DNA of 64,000 nucleotides from Candidatus Bipolaricaulota bacterium (GCA_028278555.1 JANQEA010000035.1:216089-280088), one strand, 5' to 3'. Counted from the first letter of the stretch, positions 15,852-25,526 are shown. Program-made: numbers and translations. The notes: generated by a model not told the origin, from the sequence alone.

Positions 15852-17486
15852 TTATTGCTGATGCAGGTGTCTCTTGATATCGAGTTTTCCTGACTTCTCG
15901 AACGGTTGATCGACGAGGGTAATGCACTCCTTGTTCTTGATCCGCTTGAATGTGGCGAGGTTCTCGCTTCGCTCTCGAATCGCCTCCCAGATGGTCTCGA
16001 GGGCCGCTGAGGCATCTTCGATGCCCTGTTCCTTCAGGATCGTCCAGTTCGGGTAGAGCTGAGCGCACACCGCCGGGATCCCCTGGCGCTGTCCCTCGTG
16101 CACCATGATCTCCTCGACGGCGGGGATGTTGATCAGCTCCCATTCGACCTCTTCGGGGTAGACGTTCTCGCCTGTCTCGAGCACGATCACGTTCTTGGCT
16201 CGTCCGGATATCAGCAGACGGCCGTCCTTGTACGTCCCCAAGTCGCCCGTATGGAACCAGCCATCGTCATCGATCACCTCGGCGGTCGCTTCGGGGTTCT
16301 TGTAGTAGCCCTGCATGATGTTGGGTCCACTCGCCATGATCTCTCCGACGCCGTTCTCGTCCGGGTGATCGATGCGAATGCTGATGCCCTCGACGGCGAC
16401 CATGCCCGGCTCCTCCGCGAACGCCTCACACATGGTGAGGAGCGGCGCCGTCTCAGTCAGGCCGTAGCCCTCCATGATGCCGATGCCCATCCGCCGGAAG
16501 CCATCGGCCATCTCGGGGCTGAGCGGTGCGCCGCCCGATGTGAAGAAGCGGAACTGCTTACCGAACAGCTTCTTCTTGACCAGCTTGCCCATCAGAATGG
16601 GCGACGAACGATCGATGAGCTTCTTGATGCCGGACTTCTCGATCGACGCGCGGATCCGACCGTACAGCACGTTGTAGAGCTTCGGGACGCCAAGAATGAT
16701 CGTCGGCTTGGCCTTACCCATCACCTCGGCCAGATTCCGGTCGACCGGCGTGTAGGTGCTTGTTCCCCCGACCAGCATGGGAGTCACCAGCGTGATCGTC
16801 AGGCCGTAGATGTGATGCCAGGGCACGATCGACAAGAAGGTGTCCTCGGCCGTCAGTGAAACACACTTCACGGCTGTCTGCGCGTTCGACGTGATGTTCC
16901 CATGCGTGAGCATCGCGCCCTTCGCATTGCCGGTCGTCCCCGACGTGTACATAAGGATCGCCAATGACGAGGAATCGACTTCGGCTCGCGGCAGCGGCGT
17001 CTTGCCCAGTATCAAGGCATCGAGGAAGAGAATTCGCTCGTCCTGCACGCGATCCATCGACACGACGAACGGCTCGCCGGGCAGATCGGAGCGGAACGAC
17101 AGCATATCGTCGGCTCTCCCTCCAGAGACGACGATCCCCTTGACCTCCGCTTCCCTGAGGATCCTCTCGATCTCGCCCGTCTGGAGCTCCGGATCGAGTG
17201 GCACGACGACGCCTCCGCATCGAAGGATGCTGAAGAAGCTCGTCGCCCAGGCGGCGCGAGGCTTGGAGATGAGGGCGACCCGATCCCCGGGCATGACGCC
17301 GAGTTCGGACAGGGCCGTGCCAAATCGGCCGACCATCTCGCCGAGTCGTTCGTAGGTCGTCTCGTTCAGAACGAGCTGGATCCCCCGTCCGCGCTTCCGC
17401 TCCTTCGGGATCGGCATCCGCAGAGCGACACGGTCTCCATACTTGGCGACCGCATCATCGAGCAACTTCGCAATCGTCGGGTACAT
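15852..17486 (-). CDS. AMP-dependent long-chain acyl-CoA synthetase family ligase
   Basis: Activates a carboxylic acid as the acyl adenylate and then the CoA thioester. 544 residues: P-loop MYTSGTTGNAKGAML near 175-190, GYGLTETAP near 335, and the hinge and C-terminal domain GWFHTGDLG, then ISGRAKNVIV and the catalytic lysine region FEKSGKLDIKRHL at the end. ATG 17486 is used because AGGAG lies six bases upstream; a start 30 bp earlier has weaker signals. Long-chain fatty acid is the likely substrate class, but chain length cannot be read from the sequence. It is a separate unit between trxB and its terminator. Confidence 0.9.
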   Translation of the reverse strand: MYPTIAKLLDDAVAKYGDRVALRMPIPKERKRGRGIQLVLNETTYERLGEMVGRFGTALSELGVMPGDRVALISKPRAAWATSFFSILRCGGVVVPLDPELQTGEIERILREAEVKGIVVSGGRADDMLSFRSDLPGEPFVVSMDRVQDERILFLDALILGKTPLPRAEVDSSSLAILMYTSGTTGNAKGAMLTHGNITSNAQTAVKCVSLTAEDTFLSIVPWHHIYGLTITLVTPMLVGGTSTYTPVDRNLAEVMGKAKPTIILGVPKLYNVLYGRIRASIEKSGIKKLIDRSSPILMGKLVKKKLFGKQFRFFTSGGAPLSPEMADGFRRMGIGIMEGYGLTETAPLLTMCEAFAEEPGMVAVEGISIRIDHPDENGVGEIMASGPNIMQGYYKNPEATAEVIDDDGWFHTGDLGTYKDGRLLISGRAKNVIVLETGENVYPEEVEWELINIPAVEEIMVHEGQRQGIPAVCAQLYPNWTILKEQGIEDASAALETIWEAIRERSENLATFKRIKNKECITLVDQPFEKSGKLDIKRHLHQQ

Positions 17487-17558
17487 ACGCTTCTCCTTTG
17501 TCCTCCCCGTTTTCATCCGGCCGGTACGATCGAGGACGATGACCGGATGACAGCCCTC

Positions 17559-18518
17559 TCACGCGCTCTCCGCCGCGGCGAGGTGTTTCTCGGCCTCGAT
17601 GGCGGCGATCGCTCCCTCCCCGGCTGCGACGACCCCCTGAGCGTAGCGATTCGCGTCGATCCGCGCATCTCCGGCGGCGAAGATCGCCGGAACGTTCGTC
17701 CGGAGGCATCCGTCCGTCATGATGTAGCCCTCCGGATCGAGATCGACCGTTCCCCGGAGGAATCCCGTCTGCGGAAGGTGCCCGATGTTGACGAAGACGC
17801 CATCGATCGGGACGTCTTCCGTCTCTCCGGTGGTCAGATCCTTCAAGCGCGCTCCCTCCACATGATCCTCGCCGAGAATCTCCTCGACAACGCGATTCCA
17901 GAGGAAGTCGATCTTCGCGTGCTCCTTCGCTCGCTCCTGGAGAATCCCCGAAGCGCGGAACGCCCTCGGATCGTCCATCGGATGGCGGACGACGATCGAT
18001 ACCGAGTCCGCGAACCGAGTCAGGAAGAGCGCCTCCGTCAAGCCGGAATCCCCGGCTCCGACCTCGAGGATCCGTTTGCCCTGGAAGAAGAACCCGTCGC
18101 ACGTGGCGCAGTAGGAGATCCCCTTCCCCTTCAGACGATCCGCCCCCTCGGCCGGGAGGTCCTTCGGTCGAGATCCGCAGGCGACGATGACCGTTCGGGC
18201 CTGGATCGTCCGCTCGGATGCGATGATCGAATGTACTGAATCCCCCGGCTCGATCCGCGAGACCTCATCGAGGACGAACTCGGCTCCGAACCGTTCGGCC
18301 TGAGAGCGGAGCTGCGTCATCAGCTCCGGCGCGGAGACGGTCTCGGCGAAGCCGGGCCAGTTCTCGATGAGATCGGTTTCGTTGAGTTGCCCCCCGGGAA
18401 GACCCTTTTCGACGATGACGGTCGACAGCAACGCGCGCCCCGCGTAGATCGCGGCCGTCAGGCCGGCCGGTCCCGCACCGATAATGGCGACGTCAACCGG
18501 ACTGCCCTGTGCAACCAT
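17559..18518 (-). CDS. trxB: Thioredoxin-disulfide reductase (FAD, NADPH)
   Basis: Low-molecular-weight thioredoxin reductase, 319 residues. FAD site IIGAGPAGLTAAIYAGRA near 12-29, redox-active CATC in SYCATCDGF near 138-141, NAD(P)H fold VGAGDSGLTEALFL near 154, and the second FAD motif FAAGDARID near the end. The GAGDSG motif is typical of the family. ATG 18518 has no SD; a TATAAT sits just 7 nt upstream, so the mRNA is probably leaderless. The promoter lies partly inside the 3' end of xseB. No thioredoxin gene is nearby. Confidence 0.95.
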   Translation of the reverse strand: MVAQGSPVDVAIIGAGPAGLTAAIYAGRALLSTVIVEKGLPGGQLNETDLIENWPGFAETVSAPELMTQLRSQAERFGAEFVLDEVSRIEPGDSVHSIIASERTIQARTVIVACGSRPKDLPAEGADRLKGKGISYCATCDGFFFQGKRILEVGAGDSGLTEALFLTRFADSVSIVVRHPMDDPRAFRASGILQERAKEHAKIDFLWNRVVEEILGEDHVEGARLKDLTTGETEDVPIDGVFVNIGHLPQTGFLRGTVDLDPEGYIMTDGCLRTNVPAIFAAGDARIDANRYAQGVVAAGEGAIAAIEAEKHLAAAESA

Positions 18519-18525
18519 AGTGCGG

Positions 18526-18554
18526 ATTATAGGTCAGTTCGAATCGAGGTCCAA
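18526..18554 (-). promoter_or_regulatory. Promoter of trxB, leaderless type
   Basis: TTGGAC (18549-18554), 17 bp, TATAAT (18526-18531) on the minus strand. Only 7 nt separate the -10 from the trxB ATG. The -35 lies within the last codons of xseB. Confidence 0.6.
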
Positions 18555-18755
18555 AGGTTCAAGATCGAACGTGTCTTTCGTCGCTTCGATCACTTTCTGA
18601 ATCCGCAGTTTCGCCTTGTCGAGATCCTCCTTGATCGACGCGGCCAAGGGGAGGCCCTCCTCGAACAGCGCGAGCGCCTCGTCGAGCGACAGGTCGGCTG
18701 CCTCGAGCCGCGCGGTGATCGCCTCCAGCTTCTTCAGCGCCTCTTCGATCTTCAT
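18534..18755 (-). CDS. xseB: Exodeoxyribonuclease VII small subunit
   Basis: 73 residues with the compact helical pattern of XseB: FEEGLPLAASIKEDLDKAKL in the second helix, the position of the family signature. It binds XseA to form the single-strand-specific exonuclease VII. Its ATG overlaps the xseA stop by 4 bp (ATGA), the standard coupled xseA-xseB arrangement. The acidic tail hosts part of the trxB promoter. Confidence 0.95.
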   Translation of the reverse strand: MKIEEALKKLEAITARLEAADLSLDEALALFEEGLPLAASIKEDLDKAKLRIQKVIEATKDTFDLEPLDLDSN

Positions 18756-19975
18756 TCGGGGTTCACCTCCTCAACGCGCGATCCGATCCGGCCGCGGGCG
18801 AGGCGAGTCTCGATCTTCTCTCCCTCGGAGAGTTCCGATGCGTCGCGCAATGGTTCAGATCCGCCGGCGACGAACGTGAGCGAGTACCCCCGTTGCAGGG
18901 GGAGATCCGGGTTCGTCAGCCGGAGCACCTCCTCGGCGTGCGCCGCCGCCTGCCGTCGCTCGTTCCACAAGCTCGTGATGCCGCGGATCGTCGCGACGAG
19001 CTGCAGATCGAGCCGTTGCTCGAGGGTCTCCACCCGTCGTTTCGGGAGATCGAACAGATAGCCGCGAAGCTGAGCTCGAAGCGCCAATTGCTGGGAACGG
19101 AGAGTCGTAGAGACCATGCGGACGAGCCGCGATCCGGTCGCGGCGAGCGACGCGATCACCTCGGAACGGTCAGGAACAGCGAGCTCGGCGGCCGACGCCG
19201 GAGTCGGGGCGCGTCGGTCGGCGACGAAGTCGGCGATCGTGAAGTCGATCTCGTGTCCGACGGCAGAGAGGATCGGAATCGGACAGTCGAAGATCGCGCG
19301 AGCGAGTCGCTCGTCGTTGAACGCAGCAAGATCCTCGGCCGAGCCGCCGCCCCGTCCGAGGATGAGGGTATCGATCGGCGCGACGATTCGGTCGTACTGG
19401 ACGGCTCGATCGAGGGCGTCACACAGTTCTGCCGGTGAAGTCTCTCCTTGAACGGTGGACGGGAAGAGAATCACGTCGACGTAGGGCCACCGTCGAGCGA
19501 GAACCGAAACGATGTCGCGAATCGCTGCGCCGGAAGGCGACGTGATCACGCCGATCCTCTCTGGGAACGCGGGAATCGGGAGTTTGTGCTCAAGCGAGAA
19601 GAGACCTTCCGCCTCGAGTTTCTCCTTCAGACGCTCGAATGCGAGGCGGAGTGCGCCGGCGGAGACCGGCTGGATCAGCGACGCGACGAACTGATACCGG
19701 CCTCGTGGCTCGTAGACCGTCAGCTTCCCGAACGCGAGGACGACCGTCCCCACATCGATGTTCGGATCGGCGAGGAGGCCCGAGCGACTCCGGAACCGGA
19801 CGGCGCTCAGCTCCCCAGACTCGTCCTTCAGCGTGAAGTACAGATGCCCGGAGGGGGCCCGCTTCAGATCAGAGATCTCCCCCTTCACCCAAACCTCATC
19901 GAAGTGCGTTTCGAGGAGTTCGCGCGCCGATCGATTCAGCTCGCTGACGGAATAGACGTGCTGCGTGGTCGACAT
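18752..19975 (-). CDS. xseA: Exodeoxyribonuclease VII large subunit
   Basis: Catalytic subunit of exonuclease VII, 407 residues. N-terminal OB fold with VSELNRSARELLETHFDEVW and GHLYFTLKD, followed by the catalytic domain with RIGVITSPSGAAIRDIVSVL and LILGRGGGSAEDLAAFNDE, and GHEIDFTIADFVADRRAPTP. The C-terminal coiled coil ends with the conserved QRGYSLTFV. All family landmarks are present. It diverges from rnpA, with about 90 bp between the two starts. Confidence 0.97.
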   Translation of the reverse strand: MSTTQHVYSVSELNRSARELLETHFDEVWVKGEISDLKRAPSGHLYFTLKDESGELSAVRFRSRSGLLADPNIDVGTVVLAFGKLTVYEPRGRYQFVASLIQPVSAGALRLAFERLKEKLEAEGLFSLEHKLPIPAFPERIGVITSPSGAAIRDIVSVLARRWPYVDVILFPSTVQGETSPAELCDALDRAVQYDRIVAPIDTLILGRGGGSAEDLAAFNDERLARAIFDCPIPILSAVGHEIDFTIADFVADRRAPTPASAAELAVPDRSEVIASLAATGSRLVRMVSTTLRSQQLALRAQLRGYLFDLPKRRVETLEQRLDLQLVATIRGITSLWNERRQAAAHAEEVLRLTNPDLPLQRGYSLTFVAGGSEPLRDASELSEGEKIETRLARGRIGSRVEEVNPE

Positions 19976-20031
19976 GGCCTGGAAGAGTGTACCGACCTTC
20001 GATCCGAAAGCCGAAGGAAGGCTCCGAAACC

Positions 20032-20060
20032 TTGAAACGGACAGGATTTGGGACTATAGT
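20032..20060 (+). promoter_or_regulatory. Promoter of rnpA-greA-lysS operon, leaderless type
   Basis: TTGAAA (20032-20037), 17 bp, TATAGT (20055-20060). ATG 20067 follows after 6 nt, with no SD between, so the transcript probably starts at the AUG. Confidence 0.65.
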
Positions 20061-20066
20061 CGGTCC

Positions 20067-20429
20067 ATGACAGGAGACGGTGAGGGCCGTTTCCCTTCCA
20101 CGATGCGCCTCAAGCATCGGAAGGATTTTCAGCGTGTCTATCGGGGGGGCGCGGTGTGGAAGGGATCTTGTTTTTCCGTCTGGGCCCTTCCACGAGTCGA
20201 CGGGGTTCGACTCGGCATCGCCGTGCCGCGACGATTCGGGTCGGCGGTGAAGAGGAATCGGGCGAAGCGGCGCCTTCGGGAGGCGTTCCGCCGAATTGCC
20301 GACGGTCTTCCGGCTGCCGATGTCATCGTCAGGCCGGTCGACGGTTGCGAGAAGCTCGGCATCGAGGAACTCGGGAAGTTGTTGGATACATGCATCGAGA
20401 AGGCCCTCGCCAGGGAGGCAAGGCAATGA
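20067..20429 (+). CDS. rnpA: Ribonuclease P protein component
   Basis: Protein subunit of RNase P, 120 residues from ATG 20067. The family opening RLKHRKDFQRVY is followed by RLGIAVPRRFGSAVKRNRAK and the RNR-type RNA-binding motif KRNRAKRRLREAFR. ATG 20103 (MRLKHRKDF) is a possible internal start with no SD, but the promoter geometry favours 20067. rpmH, the usual upstream neighbour, is absent, and so is the yidC cluster. It overlaps the next gene by 4 bp. Confidence 0.94.
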   Translation: MTGDGEGRFPSTMRLKHRKDFQRVYRGGAVWKGSCFSVWALPRVDGVRLGIAVPRRFGSAVKRNRAKRRLREAFRRIADGLPAADVIVRPVDGCEKLGIEELGKLLDTCIEKALAREARQ

Positions 20430-20905
20430 ACAAAGAGACGATCAAACTGACCCAAGAGGGATACGGGCTGATGCAGCAGGAACTCGATCAGGCCCAGAAG
20501 ATCCTCTACGAGGAGATCCCGGAAAAGCTGAAGGCATCGAAGCTGAACGGCGGCGATCTCCGCGAGAACAAGGAGTACATGTACCTCCAGAGCCAGCAGC
20601 AGTACTACGAGCGGGAGGTGCGCCGCCTGACGTCGGTCCTCGAGGTCGCCGAGGTCCTTCCCGACGAGGAGATCTCCAAGGACCTGATCGGGATCGGATC
20701 GAGCTTCATCCTCCAGGATCTGACGCTGAAGGAGAGTGGAACGTTCACCCTCGTCAGCCCGGCGGAGGTCGATCTGGAGAGCGGGAAGATCTCGATGGCC
20801 TCTCCGGTCGGGAGAGTTCTCCTCGGAAAACGCGAGGGGGACGAAGTGACAGCCGAGCTCCCTTGGGGGACGAGCAAGTATCGCGTCATTGCGATCAACA
20901 AGTAG
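20426..20905 (+). CDS. greA: Transcription elongation factor GreA family
   Basis: 159 residues. The N-terminal antiparallel coiled coil opens with KLTQEGYGLMQQELDQAQ and includes GGDLRENKEYMYLQSQQQ, where the acidic tip residues (D, E) sit that stimulate transcript cleavage by RNA polymerase. The C-terminal FKBP-like domain contains FTLVSPAEVDLESGKISMAS and PVGRVLLGKREGDEV. ATG 20426 has GGGAGG upstream and overlaps rnpA (ATGA). Length and motifs match GreA rather than GreB. Confidence 0.92.
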   Translation: MNKETIKLTQEGYGLMQQELDQAQKILYEEIPEKLKASKLNGGDLRENKEYMYLQSQQQYYEREVRRLTSVLEVAEVLPDEEISKDLIGIGSSFILQDLTLKESGTFTLVSPAEVDLESGKISMASPVGRVLLGKREGDEVTAELPWGTSKYRVIAINK

Positions 20906-20921
20906 ACCGCCGGAACGTCAC

Positions 20922-22388
20922 ATGTCCGATCCACTAATCCAGGCCCGACTCGATAAGCTCCGCGCCCTTCGCGAGAAGGGGATCGATCCCTATCCGGCGC
21001 GTGTCCCGACCGTTGAGCGAATCGGCGCGGTGATCGAGCGATTCGGATCGCTCGATGCCGAAGAGCACAGCGGCAAGAGACACGTCGTCGCCGGCCGTCA
21101 GATGGCCGTTCGCGGGATGGGGAAGGCGTCGTTTCGGGATCTTCGCGACGGGACCGGGAAGATCCAGATTCACGCAGCAGCCGACGTGCTCGGGGCCGAT
21201 CGCTTCGCCGCGCTCGGCGATACCGACATCGGGGACTTCCTTGCGGTCCGCGGCGAGGTCTTCCGGACCAAGCGCGGCGAGTTGACGATCGCGGCGGAGG
21301 AATGGACCCTACTCGCCAAGTCGATCCGCCCGCTCCCCGAGAAGTGGCACGGACTGAAGGACGTCGAGACGCGCTATCGTCACCGGTCCCTCGACTTGAT
21401 CTCCAACGACGGCGTGCGGGAGACGTTCACCCAGCGGTCGAAGATCCTTTCGGCGATCCGGCGCGCACTCGACGAGGACGGCTTCCTCGAGGTCGAGAAC
21501 CCGGCCCTTCAGGCGGTCGCCAGCGGGGGACACGCCCGTCCGTTCGTTACGCACCACAACACGCTCGACACCGAGCTCTACCTGAGGATCGCGCTCGAAC
21601 TCCACCTGAAGCGACTCCTCGTCGGCGGGCTCGATCGGGTCTATGAGATGAACAAGTGCTTCCGGAACGAAGGGGTATCGACCGAGCACAACCCCGAGTT
21701 CACGATGCTCGAGATCTATCAGGCGTACGCCGACTACGAGGACATGATGCGCCTCGTCGAGCGGCTGGTTCACGCCGGGCTCGAAGCGATCGGCCGGCAG
21801 TCCGTCGTCGACTTCAAGGGAGAGACGATCGACCTCGCCCCGCCGTGGGAGCGGATCCCGATGGTCGACGCGGTCGCGCGCGCAGTCGGCGTCGAACCGG
21901 CAACGCTTCGGACCGCTGAGGCGATCGACCTCGCCGTCTCGAAGGGGATCGATCCACGCCCCGCTTCGTCGGGTGAGGCAATCGAAGGGCTGTTCGCGAA
22001 GTTCGTCGAGCCGAAGCTGATCCGGCCGACGTTCATCGTCGACTACCCGATCGAGATTTCTCCACTGGCGAAGCGGAAGGCGGACGACGACGGACTCGTC
22101 GAACGGTTCGAGCTGTTCGCCGGCGGAATCGAACTGGCGAATGCGTTCACCGAGCTGAACGATCCTGTCGATCAGCGAGAGCGGTTCGAGGCGCAAGAAC
22201 GTCTCCGCGCATTGGGGAACGACGAGGCGCAACCGATCGACGAGGACTTCCTCTTCGCCGTCGAGCACGGGATGCCGCCGGCCGGAGGGATGGGAATCGG
22301 CGTCGATCGGCTGGTCATGCTCCTGACCGGTTCACCCTCGATCCGGGACGTGATCCTCTTCCCGACAATGCGGAGGAAGTCAACGTGA
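20922..22388 (+). CDS. lysS: Lysyl-tRNA synthetase, class II
   Basis: 488 residues. N-terminal OB fold with [22 protein letters not shown], then the class II core: motif 2 with [41 protein letters not shown], and motif 3 [15 protein letters not shown] followed by [12 protein letters not shown] 20922 begins MSDPLIQ; the longer frame adds a non-family leader. It is third in the rnpA-greA-lysS run and overlaps the PAP2 gene. Two tRNA-Lys genes lie 8 kb away. Confidence 0.96.
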   Translation: MSDPLIQARLDKLRALREKGIDPYPARVPTVERIGAVIERFGSLDAEEHSGKRHVVAGRQMAVRGMGKASFRDLRDGTGKIQIHAAADVLGADRFAALGDTDIGDFLAVRGEVFRTKRGELTIAAEEWTLLAKSIRPLPEKWHGLKDVETRYRHRSLDLISNDGVRETFTQRSKILSAIRRALDEDGFLEVENPALQAVASGGHARPFVTHHNTLDTELYLRIALELHLKRLLVGGLDRVYEMNKCFRNEGVSTEHNPEFTMLEIYQAYADYEDMMRLVERLVHAGLEAIGRQSVVDFKGETIDLAPPWERIPMVDAVARAVGVEPATLRTAEAIDLAVSKGIDPRPASSGEAIEGLFAKFVEPKLIRPTFIVDYPIEISPLAKRKADDDGLVERFELFAGGIELANAFTELNDPVDQRERFEAQERLRALGNDEAQPIDEDFLFAVEHGMPPAGGMGIGVDRLVMLLTGSPSIRDVILFPTMRRKST

Positions 22389-22957
22389 TCCAGCCCCTCG
22401 CTTCGCTCGCTCGCCGGGTCGACGCGTGGATCGACGCCACGCTGCACTGGGACAAACGCGCAGTCGACACGATCGCCGCGCATCCGGGGCTCCGCCGTTT
22501 CGCGCGGATGTTCCTCACCGCGACCTACCTCGGCGACGGGTACCTGTGGGGCGGGATCGGCCTCGGGTTGATCCTCTTCGGGCGCTCGGTCGACCGCTAC
22601 AACGTCCTGATTGCGCTCGCGATCACCCTCGTGAACGTCGCGATCTTCCGGTTGATCAAGGTCTTGATCGGGCGGCTCCGGCCAATGAACGACTTGCCGC
22701 GGCTCCGTTCGCGGATTGTCGACGGCTACTCGTTCCCGTCGGGGCATGCGACGACTTCGTTCGGACTCGCATGGATCGTCGCTCGCAGCTATCCGAACCT
22801 CGGAATTCAGATCGCGGTCTACGCTGCGGCGGCGACGATCGCCTTCTCCCGCATCTACGTCCGTGAGCATTATCCGCTCGATGTCCTTGGGGGAGCGATT
22901 CTCGGATCGCTCGTTGCCTTCTTCCTTTATCCGCCCCTTACCTGGCTGTTCTTTTGA
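22385..22957 (+). CDS. PAP2-family membrane phosphatase
   Basis: 190 residues, integral membrane, with the three-part acid phosphatase signature: KVLIGRLRP near 95, YSFPSGHATTSFG near 115-127 and SRIYVREHYPLDVLGG near 155-170. Such enzymes remove phosphate from undecaprenyl pyrophosphate or phosphatidic acid at the outer face of the membrane. The GTG start at 22385 overlaps the lysS stop (GTGA), so it is coupled to the operon. The substrate cannot be fixed from sequence. Confidence 0.9.
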   Translation: MIQPLASLARRVDAWIDATLHWDKRAVDTIAAHPGLRRFARMFLTATYLGDGYLWGGIGLGLILFGRSVDRYNVLIALAITLVNVAIFRLIKVLIGRLRPMNDLPRLRSRIVDGYSFPSGHATTSFGLAWIVARSYPNLGIQIAVYAAAATIAFSRIYVREHYPLDVLGGAILGSLVAFFLYPPLTWLFF

Positions 22958-22983
22958 CAGAAGTTCGGGGCGTTCCGTAGAAT
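22954..22983 (+). promoter_or_regulatory. Promoter of the aminotransferase gene
   Basis: Consensus TTGACA (22954-22959), 18 bp, TAGAAT (22978-22983). The -35 overlaps the stop of the PAP2 gene. Leader of about 33 nt with a good SD. Confidence 0.65.
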
Positions 22984-23023
22984 TCGAGGCGCTTGACCGC
23001 GCGAAATCGAGAGGGAGGGTTCG

Positions 23024-24253
23024 ATGAAACACCACTTCTCACGTCGGGTGGCCGGAGCGAAGCGATCGGCGATTCGCGAGCTTCTCAAACTGACCGAACA
23101 ACCGGACATCATCTCGTTCGGCGGGGGTCTCCCCGCACCGGAGACGTTCCCGCACGAAGAGATGGCGGAGATCGCCGCGGAGATCATCCGCGAGAAGTAC
23201 GCCAACGTTCTGCAATACGGACTGACGGAGGGGAGCAAGACGCTCCGCCAGGCAATCTGCGATTGGCTGAAGCCGCAAGGCGTCGAGGCGACGATCCACG
23301 ATCTGCTCGTGACGACGGCGTCGCAGCAGGCACTCGACCTTCTCTGCAAGGCGTTCATCGATCCGGGAGATGTCATCTTCTGCGGCCTGCCGACGTACCT
23401 CGGTGCAGTCCAAGCATTCAACCTCTTCGAGGTCGACAAGATCGGCGTCCAACTCGAGAACGACGGGATGGATCTCGACGAACTGGAAGAAAGGATCGCC
23501 GAAGCGAAGGATGCCGGCAAGACGCTCAAGGCGATCTACGTGATCCCCGATTTCCAGAACCCAAGCGGGATCACGATGTCCCTCGAGAAGCGGAAGCGCC
23601 TCCTCGAGATTGCTCGTCGCGAGGACCTGCTGATCTTCGAGGACAATCCTTACGGGCATCTCCGATTCGCCGGGGAGCCGATGCCGTCGATCTGCAGCAT
23701 GGATGACGAGGGGCGCGTGCTGATGATGCTGACGTTCTCCAAGACGCTCTGCGCCGGACTCCGCCTGGCGGTGATGCTCGCCCGCGGCGATCTGATGGAC
23801 GCGCTCGTCCGAGCGAAGCAGCCGACCGATCTCTGCACGTCAAAGCTGACCCAGCACCTCGCGGCGCAGTACATCCTCCGATACGGCCTGGAGAACCACC
23901 TCGAGGAGATCCGGCCGATCTACAAGGAGAAGCGAAACGCGATGATCGCCGCGCTCGAACGCTACATGCCGGAGGACGCGGGGATCTCGTGGACCGAACC
24001 GGAGGGAGGACTGTTCGTTTGGATGCGCCTCCCCGAGGGGATCGACACGACCGACATGCTCCAGGATGCGATCGAGCACAAGGTCGCCTACGTCCCCGGA
24101 GCGTCGGCCTACGTCGACGGCGGCGGCCAGCACACCATCCGGCTTTCGTACTCGCTGGTATCGCCGGAGACGATCGACGAGGGGATCCGCCGGCTGGCCG
24201 AGGTCGTCAAGGCGACGATCGAGGCGAAACAGGTCGCGGCCGGCACTCGATAG
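23024..24253 (+). CDS. PLP-dependent class I/II aminotransferase (2-aminoadipate/LysN-like)
   Basis: 409 residues, fold type I. It starts with IISFGGGLPAPETFP, has IYVIPDFQNPSGITMS in the large domain, then EDNPYGHLRF and the PLP lysine in TFSKTLCAGLRL near 243, and an arginine for the substrate carboxylate in HTIRLSYSLVSPE. This pattern fits the LysN / 2-aminoadipate and branched-chain group, close to the MocR aminotransferase domain but without a helix-turn-helix. ATG 23024 follows GGGAGGG. It stands alone between its own promoter and a strong terminator; the amino acid handled is unknown. Confidence 0.88.
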   Translation: MKHHFSRRVAGAKRSAIRELLKLTEQPDIISFGGGLPAPETFPHEEMAEIAAEIIREKYANVLQYGLTEGSKTLRQAICDWLKPQGVEATIHDLLVTTASQQALDLLCKAFIDPGDVIFCGLPTYLGAVQAFNLFEVDKIGVQLENDGMDLDELEERIAEAKDAGKTLKAIYVIPDFQNPSGITMSLEKRKRLLEIARREDLLIFEDNPYGHLRFAGEPMPSICSMDDEGRVLMMLTFSKTLCAGLRLAVMLARGDLMDALVRAKQPTDLCTSKLTQHLAAQYILRYGLENHLEEIRPIYKEKRNAMIAALERYMPEDAGISWTEPEGGLFVWMRLPEGIDTTDMLQDAIEHKVAYVPGASAYVDGGGQHTIRLSYSLVSPETIDEGIRRLAEVVKATIEAKQVAAGTR

Positions 24254-24278
24254 AGGAACTCAGACGCGCTAGTTTGTC

Positions 24279-24311
24279 GCCCCGAGCGATACCCATCGCT
24301 CGGGGCTTTTT
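24279..24311 (+). terminator. Rho-independent terminator of the aminotransferase gene
   Basis: A perfect 12-bp stem GCCCCGAGCGAT with a 4-nt loop, followed by TTTTT. It sits 25 bp after the stop codon and just before the convergent M42 peptidase stop. Confidence 0.93.
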
Positions 24312-24322
24312 CCCTTGGTCAG

Positions 24323-25387
24323 CTAGAGAAGATCCCCCGGAAGCGTCTTGGTGACCTCGGTGACCAACCGGATCGTGTTCTCGAGGTCGTCGAGCCGGAG
24401 GGTGGAGATCGGCGAGTGGATGTAGCGGCACGGGACCGATATGACCCCTGCGAGAACACCGCCCCGAGACAGATGAATCGCCCCGGCATCGGTTCCGCCA
24501 TAGAACGGAAGCTTGTGCTGGTAGGGGATCGATCCGCTCTCAGCCACAGACTCCAGCGTCGCGATGATCTTCCGTGAGACGACGATCGATCGATCGGCGA
24601 CAGAGATCGCCGGCCCGAGGCCGAGGCGGACCGGCTGATTCTCCTCGGGGACTCCGGGCATATCCGCCGCGGCCGTCCCCTCCACGGCGATCGCCAGGTC
24701 CGGCTTCAGCTGGTATGCAGCCGTCCGGGCACCCCGGAGACCGACCTCCTCGCCGAAGACGAACGAGAAGACGACCGTCATCCCGAGCGCATGCTCGGCG
24801 AGGCGGCTCGCCGCCTCAATCAGCACGCAACAGCCTGCCCGGTCGTCGAACGCCTTCCCGGTGACATAGCCGTCTTGGAGTTGCGCAAGCGGATAGTGAA
24901 TCGTGAGCGGATCGCCGATCCGGATCCCCATCCCCGCGACCTCGTCTCTTGTCGTTGCACCGACGTCGACGAACATCCGCTCCATCGGGATCGGTTTCTT
25001 CCGCTCATCGGGCGGGACGATGTGCGGCGGAGCCGTCCCGATGACGCCGTGATGCTTGGTCCCCTCTCGGGTGAGGAGGATGACGCGATGCCCGGGGACG
25101 ATCCGCTCGTCCCAGCCGCCGATCGGTGCGAAGCGGATGTAGCCGTTCTCATCGACCCACTTGACCATGAAGCCGATCTCGTCCATGTGTGCGTCGAGCA
25201 TCAGCGTTCGCTCGTCTGCGCGATTCGCCGCACCGCGACGAATGGCGAACAGGTTGCCGAGCGCGTCCGTCTTCACCTCATCGACAAGCGGCGTGACGAG
25301 TCGGGCGATCGTCTCCCTCACCTCGTCCTCGAATCCGGCAACGCCGAATCCGTCAGACAGCTCGCGTAGTACCTCGACCGGTTGCAT
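24323..25387 (-). CDS. M42-family metallo-aminopeptidase
   Basis: Cytoplasmic dinuclear zinc aminopeptidase of the tetrahedral (TET/glutamyl aminopeptidase) family, 354 residues. Metal and catalytic motifs: LMLDAHMDEIGFMV (His, Asp), KAFDDRAGCCVLIEA (Asp), FSFVFGEEVGLRGA (Glu-Glu), an AVEGTAAADMPG segment (Glu/Asp) and the final HSPISTLRLDDL (His). ATG 25387 is chosen because GGAAGGAG lies upstream; the longer frame adds 31 residues not seen in the family. It finishes breakdown of peptides released by proteases such as HslVU. Confidence 0.9.
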   Translation of the reverse strand: MQPVEVLRELSDGFGVAGFEDEVRETIARLVTPLVDEVKTDALGNLFAIRRGAANRADERTLMLDAHMDEIGFMVKWVDENGYIRFAPIGGWDERIVPGHRVILLTREGTKHHGVIGTAPPHIVPPDERKKPIPMERMFVDVGATTRDEVAGMGIRIGDPLTIHYPLAQLQDGYVTGKAFDDRAGCCVLIEAASRLAEHALGMTVVFSFVFGEEVGLRGARTAAYQLKPDLAIAVEGTAAADMPGVPEENQPVRLGLGPAISVADRSIVVSRKIIATLESVAESGSIPYQHKLPFYGGTDAGAIHLSRGGVLAGVISVPCRYIHSPISTLRLDDLENTIRLVTEVTKTLPGDLL

Positions 25388-25526
25388 GTTCCACAGGCTC
25401 CTTCCGCGAAGGCGAGCGAAGAGTTCGCCTGCACCCAGTCGATGGTAACGCTCGGCTCTCAGATTGGCACGCTGGATCATCCAGCTCTTGGGTGAACCGC
25501 GAGATCAGCCATGGTCGATCTCGCCC

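Noticed and set aside
15479-16015. A 178-codon minus-strand frame spanning the rarA end, terminator and ligase 3' end
   Set aside because: It crosses a strong terminator and overlaps three better features; the 56-residue ribbon-helix-helix gene in another frame explains the region.
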